From Nautilus pompilius (lineage: Eukaryota; Mollusca; Cephalopoda; Nautilida; Nautilidae), in contig JACATO010001108.1 of assembly GCA_018389105.1 (NCBI GenBank), forward strand, positions 186,001 to 250,000: a DNA stretch of 64,000 nucleotides. The letters run 5' to 3'. Position 1 is the stretch's first letter. Each line of letters begins with the position of its first letter. The translations under genes and the position numbers were made by a program. Below, piece after piece: positions 1 to 12,680 of the stretch. Below the pieces are notes generated by a model. That model saw nothing but the letters and a program-made list of their open reading frames with translations. It was not told where the DNA came from and did no database searches.

Positions 1-2651
1 GAAATCCCCACTAGAACTCGTTTATTTTCAGATGTGGGAGTAAACTGGTGTTGTGCCTAGTGGAAGCCCACATGACTTCCTGATAAAGAAGTGCGAGAAG
101 AAACTATGTTTAAGAGGTGTGTCAGACTAAACCGATCCTGACCTAAGTCATGAATTAACTGTTGTTATGATCACTTAAAATCACGTGGATGGAATTATTA
201 TTATTATTATTGTCATTGTTGTTGTTGTTGCCAGCATGTGTTTTGTATGATGTAGGGATATCTTTTTTTAAGGCTGTCTCTAAATTTCATTGACACTACA
301 TGAACACAAAATACTATCTGAAACTCTTGGTCATGGAATGCCAAGATTTCTTAGATGTTTGCTCTGGGGATTTAGTCTCTGCCCTAATCGTAGTGCCTAT
401 CTCATTATTTTGGATACCCACACAGCTCTCTGTAGCCAGACCACCTGTTTCCTTCCCAGTGAGATCCCAGCAGGTTGGTGGTGGATCTGCTGGAGAGAGC
501 TCATAGATCTTATCCTACGGAACCAGTTCCCTCAACCATCCCTTAAAGGAAGCGTTTTAGTGCCATTTTTATTCCCATTTTCAGAGATACACTGGCTCAG
601 ATTATTTTATGCTAAGACTTTTCTTTTTGGAATGTAATGTTGCAATTTCCATGTACAGTGTGGATTCAGATTTCTGCCATGACACACACACACACACACA
701 CACACACACCATCATCAGATTATACCAGAACTCATATAGCTGCTACCGCAGCACACCTGGTCTGCTGCTGCACTATCTATATTCAAATGAAATGATGCCA
801 AAATCAGGTGATTTTTGTATATTTCCCCTGATTGCTATTGATGGGGATTGAGCATTTACAGAAATATACGACTATTCAAAATAAAGCATCAATAAGCTTA
901 GTAGTGCGCACTTAGCCATAATTCCTGGCTTTAATAAATTGTGTTCTGGCTCAGAAATGTCAAATTTTATCTCCGCGTTTATACTGAAGAAGTAAATCTT
1001 TGATGATGGATATGTGGACAGAAATACCAACTTAATTTTTTTATTGTTTTTTTCAAGGATATTCAAGTACCTAGGTATTTAGAAATACAAACACATTGCC
1101 ATTAATTTAGTTAGTGAAGTATAATAAGTTATGGTTTTCAATGGTGTGATCGATATAAATTAACCCATTAAATATAAATACTGGATGCTTATATATAGTT
1201 TTTTTTTTAAAAAAAAAAAACTTATCATTAAACTTTCCTGTAGCTCAGACAGATGTTTTTGCCACTCCCTGTTGAAGATCATGGACACTGGGTCCCTAAT
1301 CTGGTTGGGCTGTCTGTAGCTTTGCTATAGACCTTAGTTTCATTGGTATTCTAGTAGACTCTGTACCACCCTCCCTTGCTGACACGCCCATGTGTTTTTT
1401 TGTTATTACAGAAACAACTGTATCACTTTCCCATCAGTTCTTTCCCTGGAGTCTCAAAAGAATGTTAAGTAAACTGCTTTTAAAGTTTAACTGAACAAAC
1501 CTAGTAAAGCCCCTGTTAATGGAAGCTATAACCAACTGTAACAGGTACAGAAGTTATTGCGGTTTCTCTTGAGGATGAATTTTCTTATTAACATGGCGAC
1601 ACAAGCTGTGTGACCTGTTGGCTTTTGACTGAAAGTTTAACCCATCAAGCCACTGGTCTGTGGTCTTCCCTTAAGCAACATTTGGTTAAAATCCAACAAG
1701 TCCACTGTAACAGCAAACAGGTCAACAGGTTATGGGTTTAAGACCCGCTTGGATCATATCAAAATTAGCAACAATATTCTCCCACCAGGAATTAACCTTG
1801 ATGATGGTGTGGCAGAAAATGGTCTCAGTTATTAATAATGTGGTCAGAAACAAACTCCTTATTTTTATAAATTATTATATAACAAAATCAGTGTTGAATT
1901 GCTTTGCTTTTTTTAGGGAGAATTTTTCCTCTATTATTATTATTATTATTATTATCCATATGCCAAAGTATTAACTCTTTGAGAAGTACACCTGTATATT
2001 TACAAGAAGATATTGTTCCTGACAGAGTATTCTTATAAATGTACATTTCTGAGGTTTCACAGGCCGTAGAAAATGAATAGGTACGAGATTAATCTGTCAT
2101 AATTGATACCCACTGATAAATAGATGGGAATGTTCCTTAAAAGGGTTCAATTGCAAACTTTTTATGGGATTGTGAAATATCAAATGTAAACAGGTATAAT
2201 ATTGAGGAGAAACTTGTTCAGTTTGCAAGTGTGAAATATAGGTAATATCCGTCTCTGTAGAGATGCAAACAAGCCTGTATTCTGTTGAAATTTTAGCTTA
2301 ATGAAAATTAATCCATTTAGTTCCATTATACATTATTGTTATTATTATTATTATTATTTTTTTTTTTTTTTAAAGTTATAACTTGTAATTAACCTGAAAT
2401 ATTTGCATAGTGATATTGCCACAAGTAGCGTAAGGACTTTATCCAGCATTCACCCTGACGGCTCAGCTAGAGGAGACATTTGTGAGATAACCAGGGTTCT
2501 GGACCAAAAGCTCTCCATCTGGGAACTTCCAGTAAAGGTTTTCTCCTTTCGCATCTTGAATGGGAGGAAATTTTTCGAGGTGAGGATGGATGGATTGGGG
2601 GGGAGCCTTTTTTTTTTGCTTGTCTGTGACCGCACAGGTTTGCTGTTTCAG
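1..2651. other. Non-coding stretch left of the first recognised TRDMT1 exon
   Basis: I see no exon here that I can support. The stretch should be intron of the TRDMT1-like gene whose exon starts at 2652, because that exon needs two bases from an upstream exon. A (CA)n run lies at 682-710, ATT/TTA runs at about 188-210, 1935-1956 and 2332-2358, and an A/T-homopolymer patch at 1201-1220. The first lines carry a copy of the AGATGTGGGAG core described elsewhere. An open stretch at 2403-2579 ends in a good donor (GAG|GTGAGG) but its phase does not fit the next exon. Confidence 0.6.
682..710 (+). repeat. (CA)n microsatellite
   Basis: About 14 uninterrupted AC units. Confidence 0.95.
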
Positions 2652-2709
2652 GTACGGCCATTATACGGAAGGATCTGGCTCGGTGGTGCAGATGTCGACA
2701 GAAGGTGAG
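2652..2709 (+). CDS. TRDMT1: TRDMT1 coding exon (YGHYTEGSGSVVQ)
   Basis: This 58-base exon runs from a TTTCAG acceptor to a GAG|GTAAGC donor. It starts with the last base of a split codon, followed by 19 codons (YGHYTEGSGSVVQMSTEGE), and ends in phase 0. The GYGxYxEGTGSVLQ-type sequence is specific to the DNMT2 target-recognition region. It is too short to be found by length alone; the match and the phase identify it. Confidence 0.9.
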
Positions 2710-3552
2710 GTAAGCGAACGAACGGCGTCTTTTGTTAACGGCCTTGCCGGTCGGTCCGGGATCAATGGTACATTGAAATAGACCTTAAACATCCGTCTTT
2801 TAATTCCGTTCCTCTTAACTAAAACCATGAGAAAAGAAAAAAAAAAAAAAAGAGAGAGTCCGGAGCACTACTGCGTCGTTGCCCCTGGTCCCTTTAATTG
2901 TTATCGCGACATGTCATTCCTTCGAGCAAGGAGGGAGGGAGGGGGGGCGACAGACAACCCAGCTTTCCCCCATCCGAAGCACGAGGGTTGTCTGGGTTGC
3001 TTCAGTGTACAGGGTCTCACCATCATTACTGGATGTCCTAGCTGCTGCTAGACTGCAAAGTTGCTCGTTATCGTTGTGGCCAGATTAGTCAGAACAGTTC
3101 GCCAGACGAGCTGTTTCCTCGAGACACCATCATAAACTACATTTATTCTGCATAAAGAGTTGACGGTGTCGATGAGGAAGTATTTCCCTCACCCCCCCCA
3201 CCCCAGACATGTTTGGTAGCGCAGCGGTGAAGGCAGAGTTTCTGGATGTATCAAAGCCCTTAATGAAACTTTGCTGCCCCTACCCTAACCCCCTTCTGTT
3301 TTTTTTTTCCCCTTCCTTACCAGCCTTAAGAAACCAAGCTAAAAACTGCGTTTCCCCAGTATCAAAGCAATGAGACCCCGTGAGCAACTCGCTTGACACT
3401 GCCATGCGTTTCACAAAGTAATGCTAGAGAAATGTCCTAAATCGTGATATTCGTGGTTTGTCGTTCAACTAATTTAGATCATTTTAATATTTTGAATTAC
3501 ATTTTATCTGAATTCCAATGGATGAGTGCTAGAAACTTTTACTGCTACATAC

Positions 3553-3597
<45 letters not shown>

Positions 3598-5352
3598 GTG
3601 TGTCTGTCAGTCGCTGAACGTCTCGTTTGGACAAAAGTTAACAAAAAGGAGCGGCTGAGGGAAACATTTCTTATTTATTCACTGTAGTTTCCTCTCGTGT
3701 ATGTATCTGGCTTTTAATATCTGAATTACTGATGAAGCGCCATGTGTTTGTGGTCATTTTGAAAATTCACCTCCACCCCCTGGGACCTACCCTGAAGCTT
3801 CTGTTCACGGGATCTCCATTGTGGAGTTTGCCAAGTTTGTTCAAACAACTTCAGTCAGCTTTGAAATGTGGGACAACAACGACAGAGTGCAGTGGCTGAA
3901 CTCCAGAGCCGTTAGCTAAATAGTTGCTGAGCTTTTCGCTGACACCCTGACACTGGTTAATTCTTAAGCTGTTTGTCAGCTCTGTAAACAAAGATTTCAG
4001 GTGGAGAAAATATTTACTGGTCATTTTCTTAGCTTGGGGTGGTGGCAAACAGACTGGCACTCGGAACCCTGGCTAGGGGTTGTTTAGCCACTGGACTGCT
4101 ATCTTTGATGCCCCCCAACTCCATCCTCCTCCCCTGCTGATCAAGATTCTCTGAGGAGTGTCTACAGATTCCTATTTGCACTGTAGCCTTCAAGAGGTGA
4201 GAGGACAGATGCTGGAGAGGACCAACTTAATTATGAGTATTCCAGTGATAGATGATTAAGCAGTGGAGAGTCCAGAACTAAACAATGGCTCCTAGAAACA
4301 TGGAAAACCACTCGGGTTTTTGGCTGGGAGTTCATCCTTGACTTTTGTGCAACAGTTTTAAACATCATTGGATACACCACCGCAGATGGCAGGCGGCCTT
4401 CTGTATTCATGGAGCATATTCCTATACGGAAGACCGGTGCTGCCCTCTGACATGTGTCAGTGCGCGCTGAATTTCTGCCAACCAGCAACACGCGAGAAGC
4501 CTTTATGGTGATGATAGTCTTTCGTCTTTGTCCACGCGCGCGCGCGCGTGTTTGTTTCCACTAAGAGATACGTATGTATCTTATTAAAGTGTAACAGCAA
4601 AGTTCAAACATCAAACAAAAATGTTACCTCTTCTCTTTCATGGGATTTTATGGACGTCACATCGGTGCGTCAGGGTGGTACCTGCCTGCCTCCCCTTTTG
4701 TTGTCGGGCTTAGCAGACTTGGGGGAGGGGTGGTTTGTCATACTCATGTACTAGCTTGGGGTGGGATGTGGGTACCTTTCTGACCGACCAAGACGTTAAC
4801 AAAACTAAACTAAAATGTTGTAACAGGACAACGAAATAGGGATAATACTATATACAGAAAGTTAAAACCAGACAGTCGTGGAAAATTGTGACAAATGTTA
4901 GCTGGAGCACTACTCAGTAAATGACTGGTTTGGGTGGGGGAGAGATGTCTTGGTCTGACCTCACTTATCGCATGCAGAGGGTGAGCGAGCCTTGTTTGAC
5001 TATTAATATTTCGACGAACCGGAGCCTTCTCATCATCATCATTATTATTATTATGTGACATTCATTCTTGCGCCTCTTTTTACAAGGTTTAATTGTCAGT
5101 TAACAATTAGCAAGAAAATCTGGATTGTTTAAAATTATAATTAGTCAGCCCCTGGGGTTTGCTTCCTGCCCCCCCCTTTTTTTTCCTTCTGGAAACTTGT
5201 GATTAAATTGATATCTATTACATATCTCTGGTTAACTGTTTCTTTATCTGCCTGACCCTTTCTCTCCTAAAATTCAACTTTTTTTTGTTATTTTTTAATA
5301 TTTTTTTCTCTTTTTAACACTTTCTTTTGTTCAAATGTTCAGTCAGAAAAGG

Positions 5353-5385
<33 letters not shown>

Positions 5386-8300
5386 CTGATTCTAAGCAGG
5401 AATGTGTATTATTTTACCACTTGGAAATCAAGTTAATGTCCAGGTTGCAGATACATGTACCAATCTACTCTTAACTTTGAGCACTCTTATTAGGCTCCAC
5501 TGTAAATGACCATGGAGACTCTTGGTTTCAGCATGTGTGTATATATAGTAGTTCCTGTATCAAGTGATATAATTCCTGGTGTCTTTTTTCCTCATTTTGA
5601 TGGCACTATCAGAATGTAATTTTTTATATAGATAAACTAGAAAGAGACTCATGGCCGAGATATCTACAGCCATAAATAGGTCAGGAAATCTGCTGTTTTA
5701 GTTAACTTAGAAGTTGCCAATATAAGTATAAATCATCATTAAAGATGGCCTCCCTCTGCCTCTCCAGCTGGGGCAGATTAAAGGAGACGTGAGTATGAAT
5801 CCAGATTTATTGTGTCTCTTCTTGTGAAGAATACAGTTCTCCCCCTTTTTAGTTCTCATTTATGTTAATGCCACCAAATTTGCATTGTTTCAAAGACTTT
5901 TACCTTCAATTCAAATATTATATATATATATAAAACATCTCATATTTCACTTACTTTACACTCAGTTTCTTATAATTACCCATATACTAGTGTACAACTA
6001 ATGAAATATAGGCCTGTGAGAATGTGTTACAGCAAGCTTATGTTGGAACTTTGAGCAAAGACTTTAACCTTTTGGAGACGACAGGGCCAATCTTTTGGCC
6101 CAAAGCTAGTAGCAAAAAAAACACAACATGGTTGATTCATTGGCTCCATAAAAGAACCTTGCTGAATGGTCCATACTATTTATAGGGAACCATTCAGCAA
6201 TGGCCTTTCAATGAAGCATCATTCTGTTAAATCAATGGAAGCAATCAGTTTTTCTGTCTTTCCAACTTCCAAAAGCATCTGCTTCCAAAGGGTTAAAATA
6301 TCCTCCTCTCTGTTGATTTTTTAATGTATTTTTGGTATCCAGGTTATTAATATCTAGTATTGAGAAGGCAGAGAATTCCTAAGTCATTTACCATCAGAAC
6401 AATTATTGACACACTTTGGACTTATTGTGTGATCTGTTGACATATCTTGCAGCTCAATCATTTAAAAGTCCTTCTCCACTGTTTATAGAAAGATTATCAT
6501 CAGCAAGAAGAATATTTGTGGCTCCCCAGTGACTTGTTTACAAGTGACTCATATTCTTGTAAAGGTGATACCCAGGTCCTATAGTCACAAACAAGACATT
6601 CAGACATGATGCAGTTCTTTTCTTTTTTTTTCTTCTTTTGTTGAAATCTCTGGAGTTTAAAGAGAAAAAAAAAAGGGATTTCTTGAAATATTTATCTAAG
6701 TAGAAATAAAGCACCCAATTCATCTGCATATACTTGGAATGCTGTGCACACTAAAATCAGCTAATCCAAATTCCGTTGCTGGTATGGCTGTAACGAGAAA
6801 TATAACTCACTCACTCGCTCGTTTAGCACCACATTGACCAGTCCCATGCTGATTTTGCATACTTGACAATACTGACATTGACCAGCATTCTCTTTTGTCA
6901 TATGTGCTTTAAAAAAATGTTTGAGAGCTCACTGCATGTGTGTGTGTGTAGATAGGTAGGTAGGTATGTATGTATTTTCTTTTGATTGTCAAGGGCTTGC
7001 TGCATGTGTATGTGTGTGTATTTTCTTTTGATTGTTGTAATCTATTCCTGTTTGGGTAAAAGTGGATGTTTCCTTTATGTCTTGCAGGTTGTTCGTCTCG
7101 CGAGTTCGCTGAGGAAGAAAGCCATCGAGCTGAAGGACCGTGACGGCTGGGGTGCTGGAGAAATGGACATTATCCGACGGCTGCAGTTACGATTTTTCAC
7201 ACCTCGAGAAATCGCAAATCTCTTATGCTTCCCACTTGAATTTGGTAGGAGTGTTTCTTATTAGTTAGTTTATAGAAGGGGGGGGGTGCCTCAGGGTTAG
7301 TTTTTAACCTAGTAGCGAGATGATGTTACATTTTAAATGATTTAGTATTTCAACCCTTTAGAACTGTGTTTTTACATTTCACATAAGCTGGCAGCCAGAG
7401 CCGCATCAAAGCCCACAGTGGCCGAGGGCATTTTCCTTCTTGAGCCATGACTCTGGAATAATCACCAATGAAATATCTCATATCACGGGCATAAATCAAT
7501 TTATTAGTGGTGTCACTCTTCTTTTTAACCAAAAAATTGACTGTAAAAATGTGAAAATACATCTTCATTATAATAAAGGTAATTAAGCGATGTTGGTATT
7601 TAGGGACTTGACGACCTTCTCTAACTCTGTTGATGGATCTGGTCTGCGCTATACCGGCCAGTGAGTGTTATGTTTGACCATAACTGTCACCATTCATTGC
7701 AGACAGAACACTGGACATTGGGGACATAGATACTAGTATTGACCAATATTTGGGGGCTTTGTATGTGGTGGGAGACCCTACTGTGGGTACATTAGAATTA
7801 TAAATGCTGTAAATATAATTTAGTTTCATGACTTTTTGTGGTCAGGATGTTGCTGTAAAATGTAATTTCCTCTCACACTTTATTAATTGTGTAACTGTCA
7901 GTCAGAAAGAACAAATGAAACCAATTATAAGATGATATTTTATTGACAGGAATAAGTGACAGTGGTGATTTTATGATCACTCAGCTTTAACAAAGAACAA
8001 GAACGAACTTAAACTGTAATCAAAAAACGCTTAGCAATTATAAAATCATAATCATGGTGTTTACTTTCATTCAGGTACTGATCTGACATCTCCACTAATC
8101 TGATGGAAGATATTTATTATTGAAAACAAAGAACTGATAAAAAATTAACTAATTAATAAATATTGACGGCATGATACGGTTGGGTGAATCTGTTGGTTAT
8201 TGCTTGGAAGCTGGTGAGTTTTTTTTTAAAAAAAAATTATTACTGGAAGAGTTGTCTGTCCCACCTACAATGCTAGGTCATGCAGAACAGAACATCTATT

Positions 8301-11300
8301 AACATCTGGAAGAGGAAAGCTGAATAATGATAGATAATATAAGTATTCATTATTGGATTGTTACTGTTGATTATCAACAGATTATTAATTGGTTATGACA
8401 TTATCAGTCATATTTTAATTGCTGAGTTAAAGAAACATTGTGATTTGGATTTCCTGCGGTGTTCCTGATCTGGTTGATCACAGTAAAGTGTCCAGCAGTA
8501 GTCAGCCAGCATACTGTCATTCCAGAAGCCTTGGTACCGTTTCTCCATAGCACTAATGTCCTGGTGAAATCTTTCACCATGTTCATCAGACACTGCTCCA
8601 AGGTTATCTGTGAAGAAATCCAGATGGGAGTCCAAGAAGTGAACTTTCAGTGACATGCGACAACCCATTGCTGAGTAACATTTCAGAAGATTCTTGATGC
8701 CATCTTTGTAGTCCATTGCCTTCTTGTTGCCCAAGAAATTCTCTTAGATCCAATTGAAAGCATTCCAGGCAGGCAGTTCCAGTTCATCCAGTGTTGTCTT
8801 GAAGTTGACATCTTTGAGTACTTCTCTAATTTGGGGTCTGACAAAGATACCTTCTTTCAACTTCGCCTGTGTGATTTTGGGAAACTTTTCTACAATATAC
8901 TCAAACCCTCTGGCATTTCTCTTCCCTAGTGTCTTTACAAACTGTTTCATCAGTCCAAGCTTTATGTGCAAAGGAGGCAATCGGACATTACATGGATCTA
9001 CAAAAGGTGTATTCTTGACACTAGACAGCCCTGGCTGGTATGATGTTCTTGTCTGCCAGTTTGATTCCGAATAATGTCTGTCAGTTGCCCGACTATCCCA
9101 TAGACACAAGAAACAACAGTATTTTGTGAAACCTGCCTGCACTCCCATTAACATCAGACCAATTATTACTGGACAATTTGAGATGTTGAAATACCTATTT
9201 CATCAGACAAAACTTGATTGGTTAATTTATGATGATGAAATATTGCATCTGAGCTATGCAGCAATGAATAATGTAGTTTATTTTAAAGGTATGTTTCCAT
9301 GATGTAAATGAAATACATGCATAGACGTCATTAATTGGAATTTCTATATAATGCATGAGCTAAAACCAAAAAACTTTCTCATCTTGAAAACTGTACGTGA
9401 TGTCAAAAAACTAATTGTATATTTGAAATCAGCATTAAAAACTACACTAAATACACCTTGACATATGCTTGATGGAAAATACTTGTTGACCAGTGTTATC
9501 AGTTGGTGTGTTCCTCCGCCTATTTGTATAGATAAGCTCTGCTTAAAAGCTGACTTCCAGACCTGGAGTAACTTGATTGACACGATGTATGGACTGTACA
9601 GATTATTTAATTCCAATTTTGAATCATAGATTTCATTTTTGCTGATGTCTTTTTGTTTCTTCTTGTATTAATACCCTTCCCATTGAAGTCATTAGAGACA
9701 ACATCATTTTTGTTGAATTGTTTCCTTAAGACCATCGCACATATTTCTGATTAATTTTAAAAGAATATTTTGCGTAGTCCGATGGTTGTATTTTAGATCT
9801 GTTAGAAAGAGTTAAAGGTGGCCGGGGTGGTTGATTGCTGGAATGAGGGTTCAAGTTCAAAATCCAATCAGCTTTAGCTTGGTGTATCCCCCCACCCCCG
9901 TTCCTCCCTGGCATGATTTATTCTTACTCTTCATTAACCAGCCTGATGGATTTCCTCCCACATCTAAAAAAACTAAAAGGGCTCCATCCAGTAGGGTTTT
10001 CCAGGTACATGTTGGATACCTCTACTTGATTGCTACCCAAGAGTCCTTGATTGTACCTATGTGACTCGCTCGGTCGTCTTCCCCTTCTAGCTCCCTGCTG
10101 GGAGATGTCCGTAAATCTTGAAAGTCAGATCGGGGTGGGGCGGGGCTTGAAGAGGAGAAAGAGTTAGAATGCCCAGAATCCGTAATGTATACATCTTTGA
10201 GAAGAGCTGACCTAATTGGCATGAATTCTAGCAGCAAAACACCCTTAAATGTTGGTTGCATGCATTTGTGATGCTAACAAAAAACATTGTCAGTGGGAAT
10301 AAATCTGTTATATCGTGACCTGTATTAAGCTGCCTTTTATCACCACGTTCTGAAGCAGCATCAATGGAAGATTAATTTTTAGTAGTGATAAAAGCCAGAG
10401 AAGTTATGTTCAGTACCATGGGCTATTCTAATAACATTTACTAATACATACAGCCCATTCAAGCAAGCGCTGAAAAATACAAACCTTTTACCAATCCTGG
10501 AGCCATATTGAGACTTCTGTACTAAAAAAAGATGCACATTTTAAAAATTCTTGAAATTCTTTTCAAAGATACTTATATTTTATTTTAAAATTACACACAG
10601 TGTATAGTAGTAATAATACACAGTTAAGATAACCTATGTTCAGTACAGTGATAGATAGCACTGACAAGATGGCGCCCAGTTTTTATGTCTGACATTTTTG
10701 AAGGATTAATTGGAAGAAACTGCTTCTTTATGCTGCTACACTATTCTGATAACAGCATGAAATTTTACAGTGCTAATAAAGCATGAACGACATGGTGTGG
10801 TTGTACAGGAAAAGGGACAATGGCTTTTCAGCTTTGTCATTTCATGTAACCTAACCTTTATTGTCTTTGTGAATTGAATTACCGTACAATCTCAGCCCCA
10901 AATTGGATTTTATCTTCCTTGCAATAATTTAATTTATTGCATTTTTGTTCGTGCTAGAAGTTGTTGCCGCTGAGAGAGCTCTCTCTCGTCTTTGTCAGGT
11001 GGAATGATGGATGCATTAGCCCTGACTGGCTTTTCTGTTAGTTTGTCTAATCGAGTTCTGCTCTTTTTTTCTTTTGTTGTATCATGGCAAATCTTCCTCT
11101 ATTCAATCTGGCTATTACTGAGACTCGTTTTTCTCACAAGTCATGTTAACTTCAGGCTTTACTTTTTCACTCTTAGAAGAGTAGGCATTGAGAACTATTA
11201 AAGAGATTGTGGGAGATAAAAGCGAATGTTTCTGCTTCTAGCGCATTAAACTTGGCTTTGACTATTAATTATATGGCCGGTCGAAGCCTAGGATCTAGTT

Positions 11301-12275
11301 GAATACTCAAGCACTCCAGTTTTCTATAAGGTGACACCTTGCAGATTATTCAGTTTAGTTAGAATGAGTTATAGCTCTGATGGATTTGTTGTGTAGGTCC
11401 TCAGAATTTGTTACAGTTAAGACACGTAAATTTTACTATTCATCTAAATGTCCATGAGTCCTTAAAAGACCTGGTTAAAATTGTTATAGTTTTCATAGAC
11501 TTGTTAAAACTGGATTCCTGTGGAACCTTTAATATGTACAACTTCTAACATTCAGTTTTTCTGTGTGGACTGCATACAGACTGTTAATGTAAGAGTTCAA
11601 GGATCAGGGAGGCATCTATTATCTTGATCAAACCATCTGTTTACTGTGAAGTTCCATCCAAGTGGTCAGACAAGCTGAGCCCATAGTTTTGTTTACTCCT
11701 CCCTGTGTCTCTTGGTTGGGCTGAATTCTTATCTTTTTGGTTTTACCAAAGTCGATAATTTAAATCTTAGTTTGCCTCTCCCCACTGATGTAACCAGGGA
11801 AATCTAGGATGGCTGCAGACTTAGGACTCTCTCTCACAATGTATAATGAATGTAGACAGACAAAGATGTCTTCAGCTACACATCCTAGCCTAGAAAAAAA
11901 AAAAGAAAATTATTCTCTAATTCTTAAAGAAATACAATCTGTGGGGATTTCATTGCTTGTGTATATCTGTAAATTATCCTTTTTAAAACCAGTTGCTATG
12001 TTATTTCTCATTTTTCATTGTAGAAATATAGATTACTATTCTGTGTGTTTATCATGCATAGCAAACATTTTAAAATCCATTGTCTAAAACTGATTTACAA
12101 TGAAGTATTATCTCCAAGAGATTGGCATCATAAAGATCGGTCTTTTTGTTTTAAAATTCTTTCAGGTTTCCCTGATGAAGTTACGCTTAAACAGAAGTAC
12201 CGGTTGTTAGGCAATAGCCTAAACGTTCATGTGGTGGCAGTCCTGCTCAAGCTTTTGACATCTGGCGATTTGTGA
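2652..12275 (+). CDS. TRDMT1: TRDMT1/DNMT2 tRNA (cytosine-5) methyltransferase, C-terminal three exons (5' part outside window)
   Basis: The family methylates C38 in the anticodon loop of tRNAs such as tRNA-Asp, using S-adenosylmethionine. The visible exons are 2652-2709, 7088-7244 and 12166-12275 (stop TGA 12273-12275), about 108 codons. In order they give the YGHYTEGSGSVVQ segment that follows the DNMT2-specific CFT region, motif IX (FFTPREIANLL, then FPLEFGFP), and motif X (KQKYRLLGNSLNVHVVAVLL). Splice phases match across both joins, and the protein ends at the family's usual place just after motif X. The catalytic Pro-Cys and ENV motifs must lie left of the window. One oddity is LLCFP, where relatives I know have LLGFP. 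An unrelated element remnant lies antisense in the last intron. The identification is very secure; the exon ends are read from splice consensus. Confidence 0.95.
3556..3594 (+). repeat. (TG)n microsatellite
   Basis: About 19 uninterrupted TG units in a TRDMT1 intron. Confidence 0.95.
6063..6297. mobile_element. MITE-like palindromic element (235 bp)
   Basis: The ends are imperfect inverted repeats: TTTAACCTTTTGGAGAC at 6063-6079 against GCTTCCAAAGGGTTAAA at 6281-6297, 14 of 17 positions complementary. Inside is a perfect 11-base inverted pair, TTGCTGAATGG at 6159-6169 and CCATTCAGCAA at 6190-6200, giving a nested hairpin. There is no open frame. Short, non-coding and palindromic fits a miniature inverted-repeat element in a TRDMT1 intron. 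No clear target-site duplication is visible, so the exact ends are uncertain. Confidence 0.5.
7088..7244 (+). CDS. TRDMT1: TRDMT1 coding exon with motif IX
   Basis: This 157-base exon lies between TCTTGCAG and G|GTAGGA. It encodes 52 codons from VVRLASSLRKKAIELK to FPLEF, plus the first base of a glycine codon completed in the next exon. RFFTPREIANLL is the conserved C-terminal helix of DNMT2. The preceding segment (KDRDGWGAGEMDIIRRL) is the variable linker of the family. Cysteine replaces the usual glycine in LLGFP. Confidence 0.95.
8408..9190 (-). pseudogene. Decayed fragment of an unidentified multicopy protein, antisense in a TRDMT1 intron
   Basis: One minus-strand frame is open from about 9190 to 8408 except for a single in-frame TAA at 8744-8746. 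The predicted protein has a cysteine cluster (YCCFLCLWDSRA), then PPLHIKLGLMKQFVKTL, then across the stop MSLKVHFLDSHLDFF, SDEHGERFHQD (8558-8590), MEKRYQGFW and ADYCWTL. From memory these motifs occur in a large, uncharacterised repeated protein family in cnidarian and arthropod genomes, probably spread by a mobile element. I cannot name the family or the enzyme. Relatives are longer at the N-terminus, so this copy looks truncated as well as stopped. No terminal repeats are apparent. It could be a transposase or a passenger protein. Confidence 0.65.
9812..10000. repeat. Possible SINE-like repeat copy
   Basis: A weak RNA-polymerase-III-like arrangement is seen: TGGCCGGGGTGG near 9820 resembles an A box and GGTTCAAGTTC near 9850 resembles a B box. 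A body follows with TTTCCTCCCACATCT at 9951-9965. The region around that last motif aligns loosely with 18072-18120. This may be a tRNA-derived SINE, but the boxes are imperfect and no ends are defined. Confidence 0.3.
12166..12275 (+). CDS. TRDMT1: TRDMT1 last coding exon with motif X and stop
   Basis: The exon follows TTCTTTCAG. Its first two bases complete a glycine codon, then FPDEVTLKQKYRLLGNSLNV and HVVAVLLKLLTSGDL lead to TGA at 12273-12275. GNSLNVHVVA is the near-invariant motif X of DNMT2, which helps form the AdoMet pocket. Confidence 0.96.
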
Positions 12276-12680
12276 GGCTCGCTTCACAAGTACGAGGACT
12301 GTACACACGGAAGACTGGTACTTAGTCGAACGGTGATGTTGGTGACAGGGATCCAAGATCCAGCGGGTGCAAGGACTGCACGCGCGAGACTGGTGGCTAG
12401 TTAAGGAGGCAAGATGGAATGAAGATGGTTTTAGTGTAACAGAAAGTCTAGAGACAGTGCTGGTTTGGCAGGATGTCAGCAGCTTTCCTTCCATCGACTC
12501 TGCTGGCATCATAGCGTACATGGCTGCACCAGCAATCCCGGTGATGAGACAGTCATGCAGAGTAAATTCCTGGTTTTAACAAACGTAAAATAATGCTAAC
12601 CTTGGTGCTTTTGCCTGTTTAAAAATTATTTCATTTATGGTTGTATTGCACTTAATAAATTAAAAATATCAGTGTTTACA
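12276..12680 (+). other. TRDMT1: TRDMT1 3' untranslated region with poly(A) signal
   Basis: No further exon with domain similarity follows the stop. A canonical AATAAA at 12654-12659 would give a 3' UTR of about 0.4 kb. The cleavage site is inferred, not seen. Confidence 0.6.

Noticed and set aside
290-637. 115-codon frame near the left edge
   Set aside because: No similarity to TRDMT1 or any family I recognise, and no fitting splice sites.
2403-2579. Possible TRDMT1 exon with the donor GAG|GTGAGG, 72 bases before a certain exon
   Set aside because: It ends in phase 0 while the next exon needs two incoming bases; the frame that would fit has a TGA. Its LDQKLSIWELPVKVF stretch only faintly resembles the DNMT2 segment expected there.
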